Assembly: GCF_932526225.1 (NCBI RefSeq)
Contig: NC_064034.1
Coordinates: 4,760,001-4,824,000, forward strand
Source: Nematostella vectensis
Taxonomy: Eukaryota; Cnidaria; Anthozoa; Actiniaria; Edwardsiidae
Length of the DNA stretch: 64,000 nucleotides
Direction of reading: 5' to 3'
Under the pieces are notes generated by a model. The model worked only from the letters and a program-made list of their open reading frames with translations. It was not told where the DNA came from and made no database searches. Positions 1-10,700 of the stretch are shown here, one piece after another (position 1 is the stretch's first letter; each line of letters opens with the position of its first letter). The position numbers and the translations under genes are program-made.

Positions 1-1
1 C

Positions 2-2092
2 AAAGGTGGAAGGAACAGAAGGGAACTGGATAAAAGATATGCAGAATTCAGTATCCTTTCAAAAGAGCTTGAATCTATCTCAAAGCTCAGAGATGAATAT
101 GAAGATGTGAATCTGGAACTTCAAGAATGGAAAAATAAATGCACTGATTTGGAGTTGCAGAAAAAAACACTTTTGGAAGAGCTTAAGCAAGTTCAACAAA
201 CAAATTGTGAAGAAATTGAAGTTTTAGAAGCACTAAATGAAGAACTCAAAGCTTATGCACTGGCATTAGAGGAAGGGGATGAAAAATTGTGTTGTTCTTC
301 AAAAAAGATTTCTGAGGTTGGTACAAAACAAAAATCAAGAAAACTTAAACAGCTAAAAGAGAGAGCTCAATGTGCTCTCTGGTTCTCAAAGACATTTGGT
401 CTGGACATTGCATCTATTGCTTTTAAAGATCAGAGTGATGATGGCAAAATATATACTTTGAACTATGATGAACAGGAAAAAAATAGTGATGAAACTCAAA
501 GACTTACAGAGGAAGAGAACCATAGGCTTGAACAAGTATTGTTTCTACTAGACAAATTTTGTGTAAGTGATGAATGCTATCATGAACTCAGTTTCCTAAC
601 AAATGATATCCCTCGATCTTACCTCATTAAACAAAAGAGGGACAAGCTCAATTCTCTCTGCCACATTGAGAGGGTGCCTGGCCCTGACCCTGGTGCTCAA
701 CGTTCCTTTTCCTTACTGCTAAAGGAGGTCATATCAAAGTATTTGGATTCACACCCATCTTTTGATTTCACTAAAAATCCACTAAAAGTTAAAATAAGTG
801 GTGATGGGGCAAAGATGTCAAGAACAACCAATTTTATGATTCTCTCTTTCTCATTGCTGCAGTCTGGTGAATACAATGCATCAAAAGGAAACCATACGAT
901 TGGAATTGTGAATGGACCCGAACAATATGAAACACTGAAAGTTTCATACAACAGTCTAATTAAGGATATTAATGAGCATGTGAAAGCTAAAAAAGTCACT
1001 TTGGGAGACAAAGAAATTCCTTTAGAGTTTTTTCTTGGGGGTGATTTGAAATTTTTGCTGCTTTCAATGGGTCTCAGTGGTGCCACTTCTGATTATGCTT
1101 GTTTGTGGTGTATAGTTCACAAGTCTCAGAGGTGGAATATGAAACATGAATCAACATACTACAACTCAGACACAATGAAAAGAACAATCAAATCACTTAA
1201 GGAGTGGTGTACAAAAAAGAAAGAGAATTATTGTTGTATCAACCCACCTTTATTTGAGATTGAACTAGATCATGTCATTCTGGATGAACTGCATATGATG
1301 TTAAGGATAACAGACAGGCTGACAGAAAATTTGATTATTGAAGTAATGGAAAAAGACAGCAAAGAAGATATGCACAAACCAAGAGGAGAATGTAAAGGCA
1401 TAGGCCTTGATAAGCTAATTAAAGCAATTAATGACATTGGCATAACATTTAATGTGTGGGAAAAACTGAATGCAGATGGAAAATCAAGTAAGCAGAAAGA
1501 CTGGACAAGTTTAGTTGGCTCTGACAAAAAAAAGCTGATGAAATTTCTTCCTGAAAAGCTGAAATCCATGAATATACTCTTTGATGAAACCAAGTCTGAG
1601 GTCATAAAGCTTTGGGAAGACTTCCATTCATTATACCTGCTGATATGCTGTGCAAATGCTGATGAAACTACACCAGATTCTATTCACCAAAAGGCCAAAG
1701 CATGGATAGAATTATTTTCCAAGCTTGGTGCGAAACGTGTTGGTTATGGTAATGCCAGGGTGACCCCATACATGCATGCAGTTCCATACCACATACCCCA
1801 GTTTATCTTAAGTCATGGGCCAATCATACAGTTTTCAGGGCAAGGTGTGGAAAAAAACAACGATGATGCTAAGCGCATATACTACCAAAAGTCCAATAAA
1901 TGGGATGCAGCTAAGGACATTCTGCTTTTGGAGTCTAGGCAAAAATCTCTAGAGCACCACGAAAGAGAGAAGAGAAAATATGTGAAGCGAAATGAGGAAT
2001 GGTGGAATAGCAAAATTTTAGACTCAAGGAAAAGAAGAAGGAACACAGAATCAAATTATACTGCAACTACGAGTAACACTCTGGATGAATAA
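2..2092 (+). CDS. DDE-transposase-like repeat-family ORF, 5' end off the window
   Basis: One long uninterrupted frame is open from base 2 to a TAA at 2090-2092. There is no in-frame ATG between 2 and 106, so the true start lies left of the window. The first ~60 residues are Leu/Glu/Lys rich and look like a coiled coil. Numbering from the GTG at 107, three acidic residues sit in conserved-looking contexts: D233 in SGDGAKMSR, D313 in GGDLKFLL and E582 in GQGVEKNNDDAKR. A possible zinc site, C332-x2-C335-x2-H338, follows the second D. This spacing suggests an RNase H-like DDE core with insertions; that is an inference. I recall similar uncharacterised proteins as multicopy in cnidarian and sponge genomes. 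The tail is rich in Lys and Arg. It converges on the chromodomain gene at 2282-3242. It could instead be a domesticated or unrelated repeat protein. Confidence 0.7.
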   Translation, partial: KGGRNRRELDKRYAEFSILSKELESISKLRDEYEDVNLELQEWKNKCTDLELQKKTLLEELKQVQQTNCEEIEVLEALNEELKAYALALEEGDEKLCCSSKKISEVGTKQKSRKLKQLKERAQCALWFSKTFGLDIASIAFKDQSDDGKIYTLNYDEQEKNSDETQRLTEEENHRLEQVLFLLDKFCVSDECYHELSFLTNDIPRSYLIKQKRDKLNSLCHIERVPGPDPGAQRSFSLLLKEVISKYLDSHPSFDFTKNPLKVKISGDGAKMSRTTNFMILSFSLLQSGEYNASKGNHTIGIVNGPEQYETLKVSYNSLIKDINEHVKAKKVTLGDKEIPLEFFLGGDLKFLLLSMGLSGATSDYACLWCIVHKSQRWNMKHESTYYNSDTMKRTIKSLKEWCTKKKENYCCINPPLFEIELDHVILDELHMMLRITDRLTENLIIEVMEKDSKEDMHKPRGECKGIGLDKLIKAINDIGITFNVWEKLNADGKSSKQKDWTSLVGSDKKKLMKFLPEKLKSMNILFDETKSEVIKLWEDFHSLYLLICCANADETTPDSIHQKAKAWIELFSKLGAKRVGYGNARVTPYMHAVPYHIPQFILSHGPIIQFSGQGVEKNNDDAKRIYYQKSNKWDAAKDILLLESRQKSLEHHEREKRKYVKRNEEWWNSKILDSRKRRRNTESNYTATTSNTLDE

Positions 2093-2135
2093 ACATTATA
2101 AGTAGCAATAACAATGCTATTAATAACAACAGTAC

Positions 2136-2141
2136 AATAAA
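2136..2141 (+). other. Polyadenylation signal AATAAA of the DDE-like ORF
   Basis: A canonical AATAAA lies 44 bases after the stop codon, at the expected distance for the 3' end of the plus-strand ORF. Confidence 0.5.
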
Positions 2142-2281
2142 TTGTCATGTAAATAATTTTAAAACTATTCAACATTTCCTTGGTGATGTTATAACAATTT
2201 CTTTGTATATACATATATTATTCTATTGAGTCATATATTATTAAATCCTATGAATGATAAAAAAATATATTATAAAAAAAA

Positions 2282-3242
2282 TCAAACAAACAAATTGTGC
2301 TGATCACAAGCTTTCCTATTTAAAGTTATAACTATTTTTTCTACAGGAGATGTTGGGCTCTTTTCTAATTTCCCACATGACACTATGTAGTAAGCTTTTG
2401 TGTATGAAAGGACAGTTTTGATTTTGATGGGGAAATCCACTGTAATTCCTTGTCCATGTTCATCCAGGCAGTAATACCAATACACTGGAAGGCCAAATCT
2501 TTTGAAATCAGATTTCTCATAAAACATAGACTTCTTGTCAGCAGCTAATTTACCACAGCCCTTAAATATGTATCTTACTATGTCATGATCAATACGGATT
2601 TCGGTGCTATGTACAGCTTTTACTGCCTTGGATTTCAAGATGCTTGTAATCCCCTCCAAAAACAAAGCTGATGCATTTTCTAGTCTTTCAGGTGTTATTA
2701 CAGGGAATAGGTAAGATCTGAAAGTTCAAAATACATCAAAAGATCAGAAGCTATGACTTCCGGAATTTTTTATTAATAATATTTTTTAAAAAAAATCATT
2801 ATTGAGGAGTTATTTCAGAATATTCACCTAATCAAAGCTTCTGTTAAATGATTCGCTGGCTCCCAAGTACTAGTCCAAATCGGCCAATTTTTCCACTTCA
2901 CTAGGTACTCTTTATCCCCCTGTATCGAAACAAAATACAAAAATACAGCAATCAATGGAAATTCGGTGTACAATTCCTTTTGAAATCAAACCAAAAATGT
3001 GAGTTTCCAATTTATATTTTAACAAAATTGGGATTCTACTCAAATAAAAAGGTTTGCTCGAGCAAACTATCACTTACGTTTCTGGAGGTAATTCGCTGAC
3101 TTATTATCCTTTCCACATCATATACCTTTGATCCACTTTTATACTTTCGTTTTCTTTGAAAATCGAAATTAAAATCGGCAGATGAAACATTATTCAGTGC
3201 TTTATAATCAATTCTTCTTGATCTCTGTCTTCCCTCCGCCAT
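2282..3242 (-). CDS. Chromodomain protein, three exons
   Basis: Exons on the minus strand are 3242-3078, 2919-2828 and 2717-2282, spliced in phases 0 and 2 with GT-AG ends; the first donor is GTAAGT. The product is 230 aa. Exon 1 starts MAEGRQRSRR and ends with VYDVERIISQR. Exon 2 continues GDKEYLVKWKNWP and STWEPANHL. Together these make a complete chromodomain (about residues 40-86) with the Y/W/W aromatic cage positions filled. Such domains bind methylated histone tails. Exon 3 encodes about 145 residues I do not recognise, including VYWYYCLDEHGQGITVDFP. The gene stops 190 bp from the convergent DDE-like ORF. It may be a host gene or the second gene of the same mobile element, since chromodomains are known in several transposon families. 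Confidence 0.82.
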
Positions 3243-3810
3243 TTTGTTTTGGGTGAGCTGATATTCCGAAGCATGCGCAGTAACGCCTAAATGAGACCGC
3301 TGTCAAAAAATACCGCCTGAACAAAATGTCCCTGATTTTTGGTAATGCCAGGCAAAAAAAAGTCAGTCTCCTCAACGGCATATTAGGGAACTGACGGTAT
3401 ACACTTATTTTTATTCAATTATCACATCCTAAATTATTATGTCACAGCTAATTGGAAAATCTCATGGAAATTAAAAGAAAATGTTCATAAAAGAGAAAAT
3501 CGATTGAGGTGCGGCGACCGAAACTAGTTTGGTTGCAATTTTGCCTATAGGTAATGTCTTTTCATCTTAATATTTCTTCATCTTGTCTCACGTAGTAACA
3601 CAGTACATCTTCTTACTTGTTAGAACAAATTACTTCCTAAGCAGAAAATATTACTCGGCAGTGTTAGCCTGTCAAGATAATAAGCTCGTTGATAACAAGG
3701 AAATGAAACGTCAATAAGACTAGTTATTCAGTCTTTATTATTGACTCAAGTACCCTTAAATAAGGAAGGGAAGAATCTTCAATACTGAGTTCCGTAGCAA
3801 GAAGTGAACC
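3243..3810. other. Intergenic: upstream of both the chromodomain and the secreted-protein gene
   Basis: This is the divergent region between two genes. The AT-rich stretch TTAAATAAG near 3755 lies ~50 bp upstream of the next ATG and could serve as a TATA-like element. No ORF or repeat was recognised. If the left-edge genes form one transposon, its right terminus should lie in the first ~200 bp here. Confidence 0.4.
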
Positions 3811-5956
3811 ATGAACGCATTCATCATTTCATGCTTTGTCGTCCTAGCCTGGGCTCCTGGGCTTTACTCAGGTAAGATCAATCTTGTCTGTGCTTCCCCA
3901 ACCCGTTAACTCTTGTCACATAGGCGTGTGTAGCCAGATTTGGCGTTTCTTAAATAAGAAAATAATGGAAGCGGCCCTAGGGGGCGCCTGTCCCATCAGA
4001 AATGTATTTTTTATCTTTACTTCTGGTTATGTAAGGGTTTTTTTTTTTTTTACTATATCATTTCTCTAGAAACCTAACAATACACATAGGGTCATCATTG
4101 TTTCGTGATTTTTAAACTATTCTGGCAACAGAAACATATTTATTCCATGTGCGTACCGAGGATTGGCTGAGGGGGGGGGGGGGAGGGGGGGTGCGCAGTC
4201 ATAGGAATCATATGGAAAAAGCAAAGTATTTGAAGATTTCTTAATAAAAAATTACTTAATTTTTTGCCGCCAAGGCTGGGTGCGCGTGCCCTGCGCACCG
4301 CTTGTGTACGCGTAGAATAAACGAATAAGCGCCTTTCTCATTTAAGCTAACCTGATTTCTAAGGGAAAGGAAGTGAAACGAACGATCACGTGCCGTCTGA
4401 TAAATCAGGCTACATATAGGTGCCTCCCCAAAATAAGTGCCTCCCCCGAATACGCGCTTCTCCTAAACATTTTGCATGTTATAGACTTCGAAGTGGAGTG
4501 ATTATTAGAAGAGATACGAAAACTGGCTGCTGCATCGATATAATTGCTAACTCGACTCTACAAGTCGCCAAAAATTCGGGAATTAAATGTTGATAGAGAT
4601 GGAGAAGAGTAGGGGAGAAGGAAATGAAAGCATATAACTTTTTTACGCAGGTCAAACACAACCGGCAAGAGAGCTGTGGACTAAAATCAACCTCCTCCCA
4701 GTATGCTTTGAGGGCCAAGGCGACAGGCCAGGTCACCTGGTTTATGTTGGGCCGGGGAAGCTGGTGGGAGCATTAAAACTTGTGTACAAGTCCGGATCTA
4801 TTCGGTGCGGCGCAAACACCGCTTACGACAGCCGATGGGGCTGCTATCAAGTCAATGGCAAGTTATAGGTTCATATACATTTTGGTCAGTCTATTTGGAT
4901 GTACCCTCCCCCACCCTCCACACCCCCTCAACACACCCTCCCTCCGTCCACCCTCAACACACCCTCAACACCCCCTCAACACACCCTCAACATACCCTCA
5001 ACACACCCTCAACACACCCTCAACATACCCTCAACACACCCTCAACACACACTCAACACGCCCTCAACAAACCCCTCTACTCACCTTACAATCCCTCCCA
5101 CACATGCGATAGTAAAGCCCGACCCCACTGTAGTTAAGAATTCAAATGCAAGCTTATGCGTGGAGAGATAGTATATTAGTAACCTTAACCTTTCGTAGAG
5201 GTTATTATACATCCGAAATATCCATGTGTATTAGTTAGAGGATGAACAGGAAAATATAAGTAATATTGTTCTCATGGTGTCGATGGGTAAAATAAGCGTG
5301 ACTTAAACAAAATCCAGGTTTAGAGGTATGTAGTATTCTTATTTTTGCATCTAAAAACATCATCATCAACAGTTATCGTACCAATGACCCGCGGCAGGCT
5401 GTAACCTATGAGTTTAAAGGCCCACCGATTCTTTACTTGCATCTCTTGCAAGAATGTATTGCAAGAAACCGTTACATAAGTCGAGGCATACTGTCAGGGC
5501 ACTGCAAAATAAAAAATGCGCGAGCATGCGTCGTACGCTTTTTTTTTTTGCAAGGAAGTAAATATTTTGATGCGCCATTCGGGACTCTAAGGTTTGGGTT
5601 ATATGATTTTTGAGCGCGCAATGTGACAAAGAATACAATCAACCAGTTTACTATTACTTGTTGCAGGCATGACGCAGTTTCCACTGAACGTGGTCATTAC
5701 CGATGAGCATAGGAATGTGATCTTCCCACTGCCCAAGAACCTCGCCACCAATGGCTTTAAGTCAGGTCTGTGGTACTACCTGCCAATGACTGACTCCGGT
5801 CACTCCGACGAGCTGGTGTTCACAAACTACCTGGATCCGTTCTACCTACCGAAGTACCAGAAGCTGATGGTCTGGTACGGAGAAGACCTTACGAACTGGT
5901 ATGAAGGTGATGACGTAGGCAGGGTCTGCGTGGATGTGTACGCGCATATGCTGTAA
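3811..5956 (+). CDS. Small secreted four-cysteine protein, three exons
   Basis: Exons are 3811-3871, 4651-4857 and 5667-5956. Both introns are phase 1, so exon 2 is a symmetric 1-1 module, as is common in extracellular proteins. The product is 185 aa. Exon 1 is a clean signal peptide (MNAFIISCFVVLAWAPGLYS). The mature part has four Cys (about 39, 73, 85, 177) and a long acidic/aromatic region with WYYLPMTDSGHSDELVF, VWYGEDL and GRVCVDVYA. Intron 2 only keeps frame if its donor is GC (GCAAGT at 4858); the GT two bases downstream gives a frame that stops in exon 3. I do not recognise the family. It is predicted to be exported. A poly-A signal follows at 5999. Confidence 0.72.
4149..4314. mobile_element. 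Short G-rich MITE-like element, copy A
   Basis: It begins GCGTACCGAGGATTGGCTGA, runs through a long G tract to GTGCGCAGTC, and ends GTGTACGCG, giving short inverted termini. Near-matching copies occur at 39330-39485 (inverted) and 63343-63478. It lies in intron 1 of the secreted-protein gene. Confidence 0.6.
4858..4863 (+). other. Non-canonical GC splice donor (GCAAGT)
   Basis: GCAAGT matches the GC-AG intron consensus exactly after the GC. Using it joins G (4857) to GC (5667) as a Gly codon and keeps 186 codons open. It is inferred from reading phase only. Confidence 0.6.
4912..5086 (+). repeat. Short tandem repeat based on ACACCCTCA
   Basis: About 18 imperfect copies of a 9-bp motif (ACACCCTCA, with variants AACATACCCTCA and CACACTCA) lie in intron 2 of the secreted-protein gene. 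The overlapping His/Thr/Pro/Ser-rich ORFs here are by-products of the repeat. Confidence 0.85.
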
Positions 5957-5998
5957 GGGGTACTGCCGCTGGTCATGTTGTTTGGCCTTTGAATTGGC

Positions 5999-6004
5999 AA
6001 TAAA
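5999..6004 (+). other. Polyadenylation signal of the secreted-protein gene
   Basis: AATAAA lies 43 bases after the TAA stop. Confidence 0.6.
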
Positions 6005-7745
6005 ATGTACGAGATTAATAAGTTGTAGTTCTACTGTCACCCTCGATCGTCACAGAAAATCACCATGGGATGGGGTGCTTGTGAATCAGTACAACACCAT
6101 GCTTACTTGGGGAGTTAATATGATCTAGTGGGGGGTACCCTAGGGTCGTCATTCACGTCACCAAGAAGGGCTTCTTACCAATTAAAGCTTTTTTTACAAA
6201 GTTAAGTTTGGGCTTGGTCTAGCCTACCAAGCCAATTAAACAAATATCCCCCCAATAAGTTATATTTTTCTGAAAATGCAAACTCTGATATCCTGACAGG
6301 ATAATCGATTCGCCGTGATAACCAGAAAATAGGGACCTTAAGCAACGACAACGGCAACGCGGAAGCCGACGGCAGAAAACAATTTGATTAAGATTTCAAT
6401 AGCAGCACGTGGAAATGCGTTCTGTCTGATACAATTCAGCCGTTTTCCGTAAAACCACGAACGAAAACTCCAAGTTTAACGGTCAATTGAGGACGCGGAC
6501 GTTTGCACTGAAAACTCCACTAACAACTTTCGCTGCTGTAGAAATAATGTCCTTAGTTTATTTTTATCTGTCTCTGACTTTAATGTTTTGCTTATTTCAT
6601 TGCAATTAAATGATTATTGATCGCCACTCGCGAAAACATCTTTTTCGAACGCGTTGTCCTAGCCGTCGTCGTCGCCCTTGCTTTAGGTCCCTAATGAAAT
6701 GTCACTCAGACCTAGCTCAATCATGAGAAGTCCGTGTTAAGTGCTTTTAATGAAATGCCAGTGTCGGGCGAGAGAGCATGCGCGCGAAAACTTGGTAAGT
6801 TTGCATCAAGTGCGGCCCCTCGAGCTAAGAAGATGGAAGATATCGAGAGAAAAGGGAAGGGAAGATTTGAAAAGGAAAATTAGTTATTCCAATTTGTTGG
6901 ATCGCGAGAAGGAGGTTCACAAATAAATTGCCAAGTTTTCATTACGCCAAAAGTTAAAAGTAATCCCTTGTTTAACATAACCTTAATAATTTTCAACAAG
7001 AGAATAAACAATGTTTATTAGAATTGACAGAAGAAAATAGGACAATATTTGAATAAACACCTCTTCTAGATACAATACATTACCCTAATTTCCTATCAGG
7101 ATGTTGATTTTTAATTTATAGTTACAGAAATTTTCACTGGGCGATACTCCCAAGGAAATGAAAAACAATTAAAGAGAAATTTTAAAAATAAAAAGCCTTT
7201 GCAAATGTGTATTTAGAATTCCGTGAAATTTCTTGTATTAAAAGATATCCTATCATGAAACTAATCCAACCTTCAAAGAATTTGGAAAATAATACCTTGG
7301 TTCTAGGCCCTAACGATATAAGCGGCTCTGGTATCAAAACATATCAAACATATTCCCCATGGATAGTATCCTTCGTTTGCATTGCCTGATATGGACATTG
7401 GATTGCCCATATTTAGAAGAGCTAAAGTTTTCCCGCTCCCTGATCTTCAGAAAATGTGGTGAATTTGTCAAGAAAAACTTGATCGCTTGGTCAAATTTTC
7501 ATCTCACTAATCTTGAAAAGTCCTTTGACATACGCCTCTAAGAGATTGACCGAGGGTTTGCAGGTCACCCAAATATTTATATGCTTGAGAAGCCCCCCCC
7601 CCCCCCCCCCCCTCGGGGGGAACCTATGTGATTAAAGTGATTTCAATTTGGATAAAAAAAGATCTACCTTGCTTCTGAAATGTATATCTCATTTTTTTCT
7701 CAGTAAAAGACTTGTTGAAATCCTATTTTTATCCTAATTTGCTTT
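6005..7745. other. Intergenic, no supported gene
   Basis: AT-rich DNA between two convergent genes. It holds the TA-flanked MITE at 6332-6691 and a ~20-base C run near 7591-7612. The remaining short ORFs lack splice context or recognisable motifs. Confidence 0.6.
6332..6691. mobile_element. MITE with TA target-site duplication
   Basis: The left end GGGACCTTAAGCAACGACAA and the right end (reverse complement GGGACCTAAAGCAAGGGCGA) are imperfect terminal inverted repeats ~30 bp long. TA flanks both ends (6330-6331 and 6692-6693). The element is 360 bp, non-coding and G+C-mixed inside. TA duplication plus inverted ends is typical of non-autonomous Tc1/mariner-type elements. Confidence 0.75.
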
Positions 7746-10700
7746 TCACAAGTTGTTGGGTTCCCTGTGGGTCACGCCTTCCTGGTCAGCCATAGAGCAT
7801 GGGAGGTGACTACGCGTGTCGCCCTTAGCAACCAGTGCCCCCATATCACGTGACTCGAGCCGAAACACGCACCAGTCCCCCAAGCAATCCGCACCAATCT
7901 TCTTGTAGAATCTCACTGACGGGCGTCCCTGTGGTGACATCAACTGCATGCGCGCGCATACTTTACCAAGTGCTATCTATATAATGAGACCATTTTAAAA
8001 GGTTAGGCCTGCGAAGTAGGATGAGACCAGCGATAAATTCGAAATGGGATAAGAACATTGATGAGCTCGTAGACCTAGAGGTGTGGGGATGTCCCCACGA
8101 ATCTTTAGGCTCTTAAATCAACTTATAGTGTTTTATCATACAATTGTATATTGGTGTATGCCTTTTTAACCAAATTTAAAATATCTGACGCGTTTGTTGA
8201 TATACACTTTGAAAGTAAGCAAAATATTAGCTCTAAATTGCTCGATTGTTTTTATCCAGTGTAGTACAGACCTCGCGCGAATGGAATGACGCGAACAATT
8301 ACTCTAGAGTCGGGTATGTCCACCTTCCCCTAGTGTAGTACAGACCTCGCGCGAATGGAATGACGCGAACAATTACTCTAGAGTCGGGTATGTCCACCTT
8401 CCCCTAGTGTAGTACAGACCTCGCGCGAATGGAATGACGCGAACAGTTACTCTAGAGTCGGGTATGTCCCCCCTCCCCTAGTGTAGTACAGACCTCGCGC
8501 GAATGGAATGACGCGAACAATTACTCTAGAGTCGGGTATGCCCCCCCCCCCCTCCCCTAGTGTAGTACAGACCTCGCGCGAATGGAATGACGCTAACAAT
8601 CACTCTAGAGTCGGGTATGTCCCCCCTCCCCTAGTGTAGTACGAACCTCGCGCGAATGGAATGACGCGAACAATTACTCTAGAGTCGGGTATGTCCCCAC
8701 TCCCCTAGTGTAGTACAGACCTCGCGCGAATGGAATGACGCGAACAGTTACTCTAGAGTCGGGTATGTCCCCCCTCCCCTAGTGTAGTACAGACCTCCCA
8801 CAAATAAAATGACGCTAACAATTACTCTAGAGTCGGGTATGTCCCCACTCCCCTAGTGTAGTACAGACCTCGCGCGAATGGAATGACGCGAACAGTTACT
8901 CTAGAGTCGGGTATGTCCCCCCTCCCCTAGTGTAGTACAGACCTCGCGCGAATGGAATGACGCTAACAGTTACTCTAGAGTCGGGTATGTCCACCTTTCC
9001 CTAGTGTAGAACAGACCTCGCGCGAATGGAATGACGCGAACAATTACTCTAGAGTCGGGTATGTCCCCCCCCCCTCCCCTAGTGTAGTACAGACCTCGCG
9101 CGAATGGAATGACGCGAACAATTACTCTAGAGTCGGGTATGTCCCCCCTCCCCTAGTGTAGTACAGACCTCCCACAAATGGAATGACGCTAACAATTACT
9201 CTAGAGTCGGGTATGTCCCCACTCCCCTAGTGTAGTACAGACCTCGCGCGAATGGAATGACGCGGACAGTTACTCTAGAGTCGGGTATGTCCCCCCCCTC
9301 CCCTAGTGTAGTACAGACCTCGCGCGAATGGAATGACGCGAACAATTACTCTAGAGTCGGGTATGTCCCCACTCCCCTAGTGTAGTACAGACCTCGCGCG
9401 AATGGAATGACGCGGACAGTTACTCTAGAGTCGGGTATGTCCCCACTCCCCTAGTGTAGTACAGACCTCGCGCGAATGGAATGACGCGAACAATTACTCT
9501 AGAGTCGGGTATGTCCCCCCTCCCCTAGTGTAGTACAGACCTCGCGCAAATGGAATGACGCGGACAGTTACTCTAGAGTCGGGTATGTCCCCACTCCCCT
9601 AGTGTAGTACAGACCTCGCGCGAATAGAATGACGCGAACAATCACTCTAGAGTCGGGTATGTCCCCCTTTCCTAGTGTAGTACAGACCTTGCGCGAATGG
9701 AATGACGCGAACAATTACTCTAGAGTCGGGTATGTCCCCCCTCCCCTAGTGTAGTACAGACCTCGCGCGAATGGAATGACGCTAACAATTACTCTAGAGT
9801 CGGGTATTCCCCCCCCCTCCCCTAGTGTAGTACAGACCTCGCGCGAATGGAATGACGCGAACAATTACTCTGGAGTCGGGTATGTCCCCCTCCCCTAGTG
9901 TAGTACAGACCTCGCGCGAATGGAATGACGCTAACAGTTACTCTAGAGTCGGGTATGTCCCCACTCCCCTAGTGTAGTACAGACCTCGCGCGAATGGAAT
10001 GACGCGAACAATTATTCTAGAGTCGGGTATGTCTCCCTTCCCCTAGTATAGTACAGACCTCGCGCGAATGGAATGACGCTAACAATCACTCTAGAGTCGG
10101 GTATGTCCCCCCTCCCCTAGTGTAGTACGAACCTCGCGCGAATGGAATGACGCGAACAATTACTCTAGAGTCGGGTATGTCCCCACTCCCCTAGTGTAGT
10201 ACAGACCTCGCGCGAATGGAATGACGCGGACAGTTACTCTAGAGTCGGGTATGTCCCCCCTCCCCTAGTGTAGTACAGACCTCCCACAAATAAAATGACG
10301 CGAACAATTACTCTAGAGTCGGGTATGTCCCCACTCCCCTAGTGTAGTACAGACCTCGCGCGAATGGAATGACGCGAACAGTTACTCTAGAGTCGGGTAT
10401 GTCCCCCCTCCCCTAGTGTAGTACAGACCTCGCGCGAATGGAATGACGCTAACAGTTACTCTAGAGTCGGGTATGTCCACCTTTCCCTAGTGTAGAACAG
10501 ACCTCGCGCGAATGGAATGACGCGAACAATTACTCTAGAGTCGGGTATGTCCCCCCCCCCCCCCCTCCCCTAGTGTAGTACAGACCTCGCGCGAATGGAA
10601 TGACGCGAACAATTACTCTAGAGTCGGGTATGTCCCCACTCCCCTAGTGTAGTACAGACCTCGCGCGAATGGAATGACGCGGACAGTTACTCTAGAGTCG

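Noticed and set aside
4780-5171. Three overlapping His/Thr/Pro/Ser-rich plus-strand ORFs
   Set aside because: They come from the ACACCCTCA tandem repeat in an intron.
7591-7612. Poly-C run as a regulatory element
   Set aside because: Simple homopolymer, common in this window, with no gene nearby that it could be tied to.
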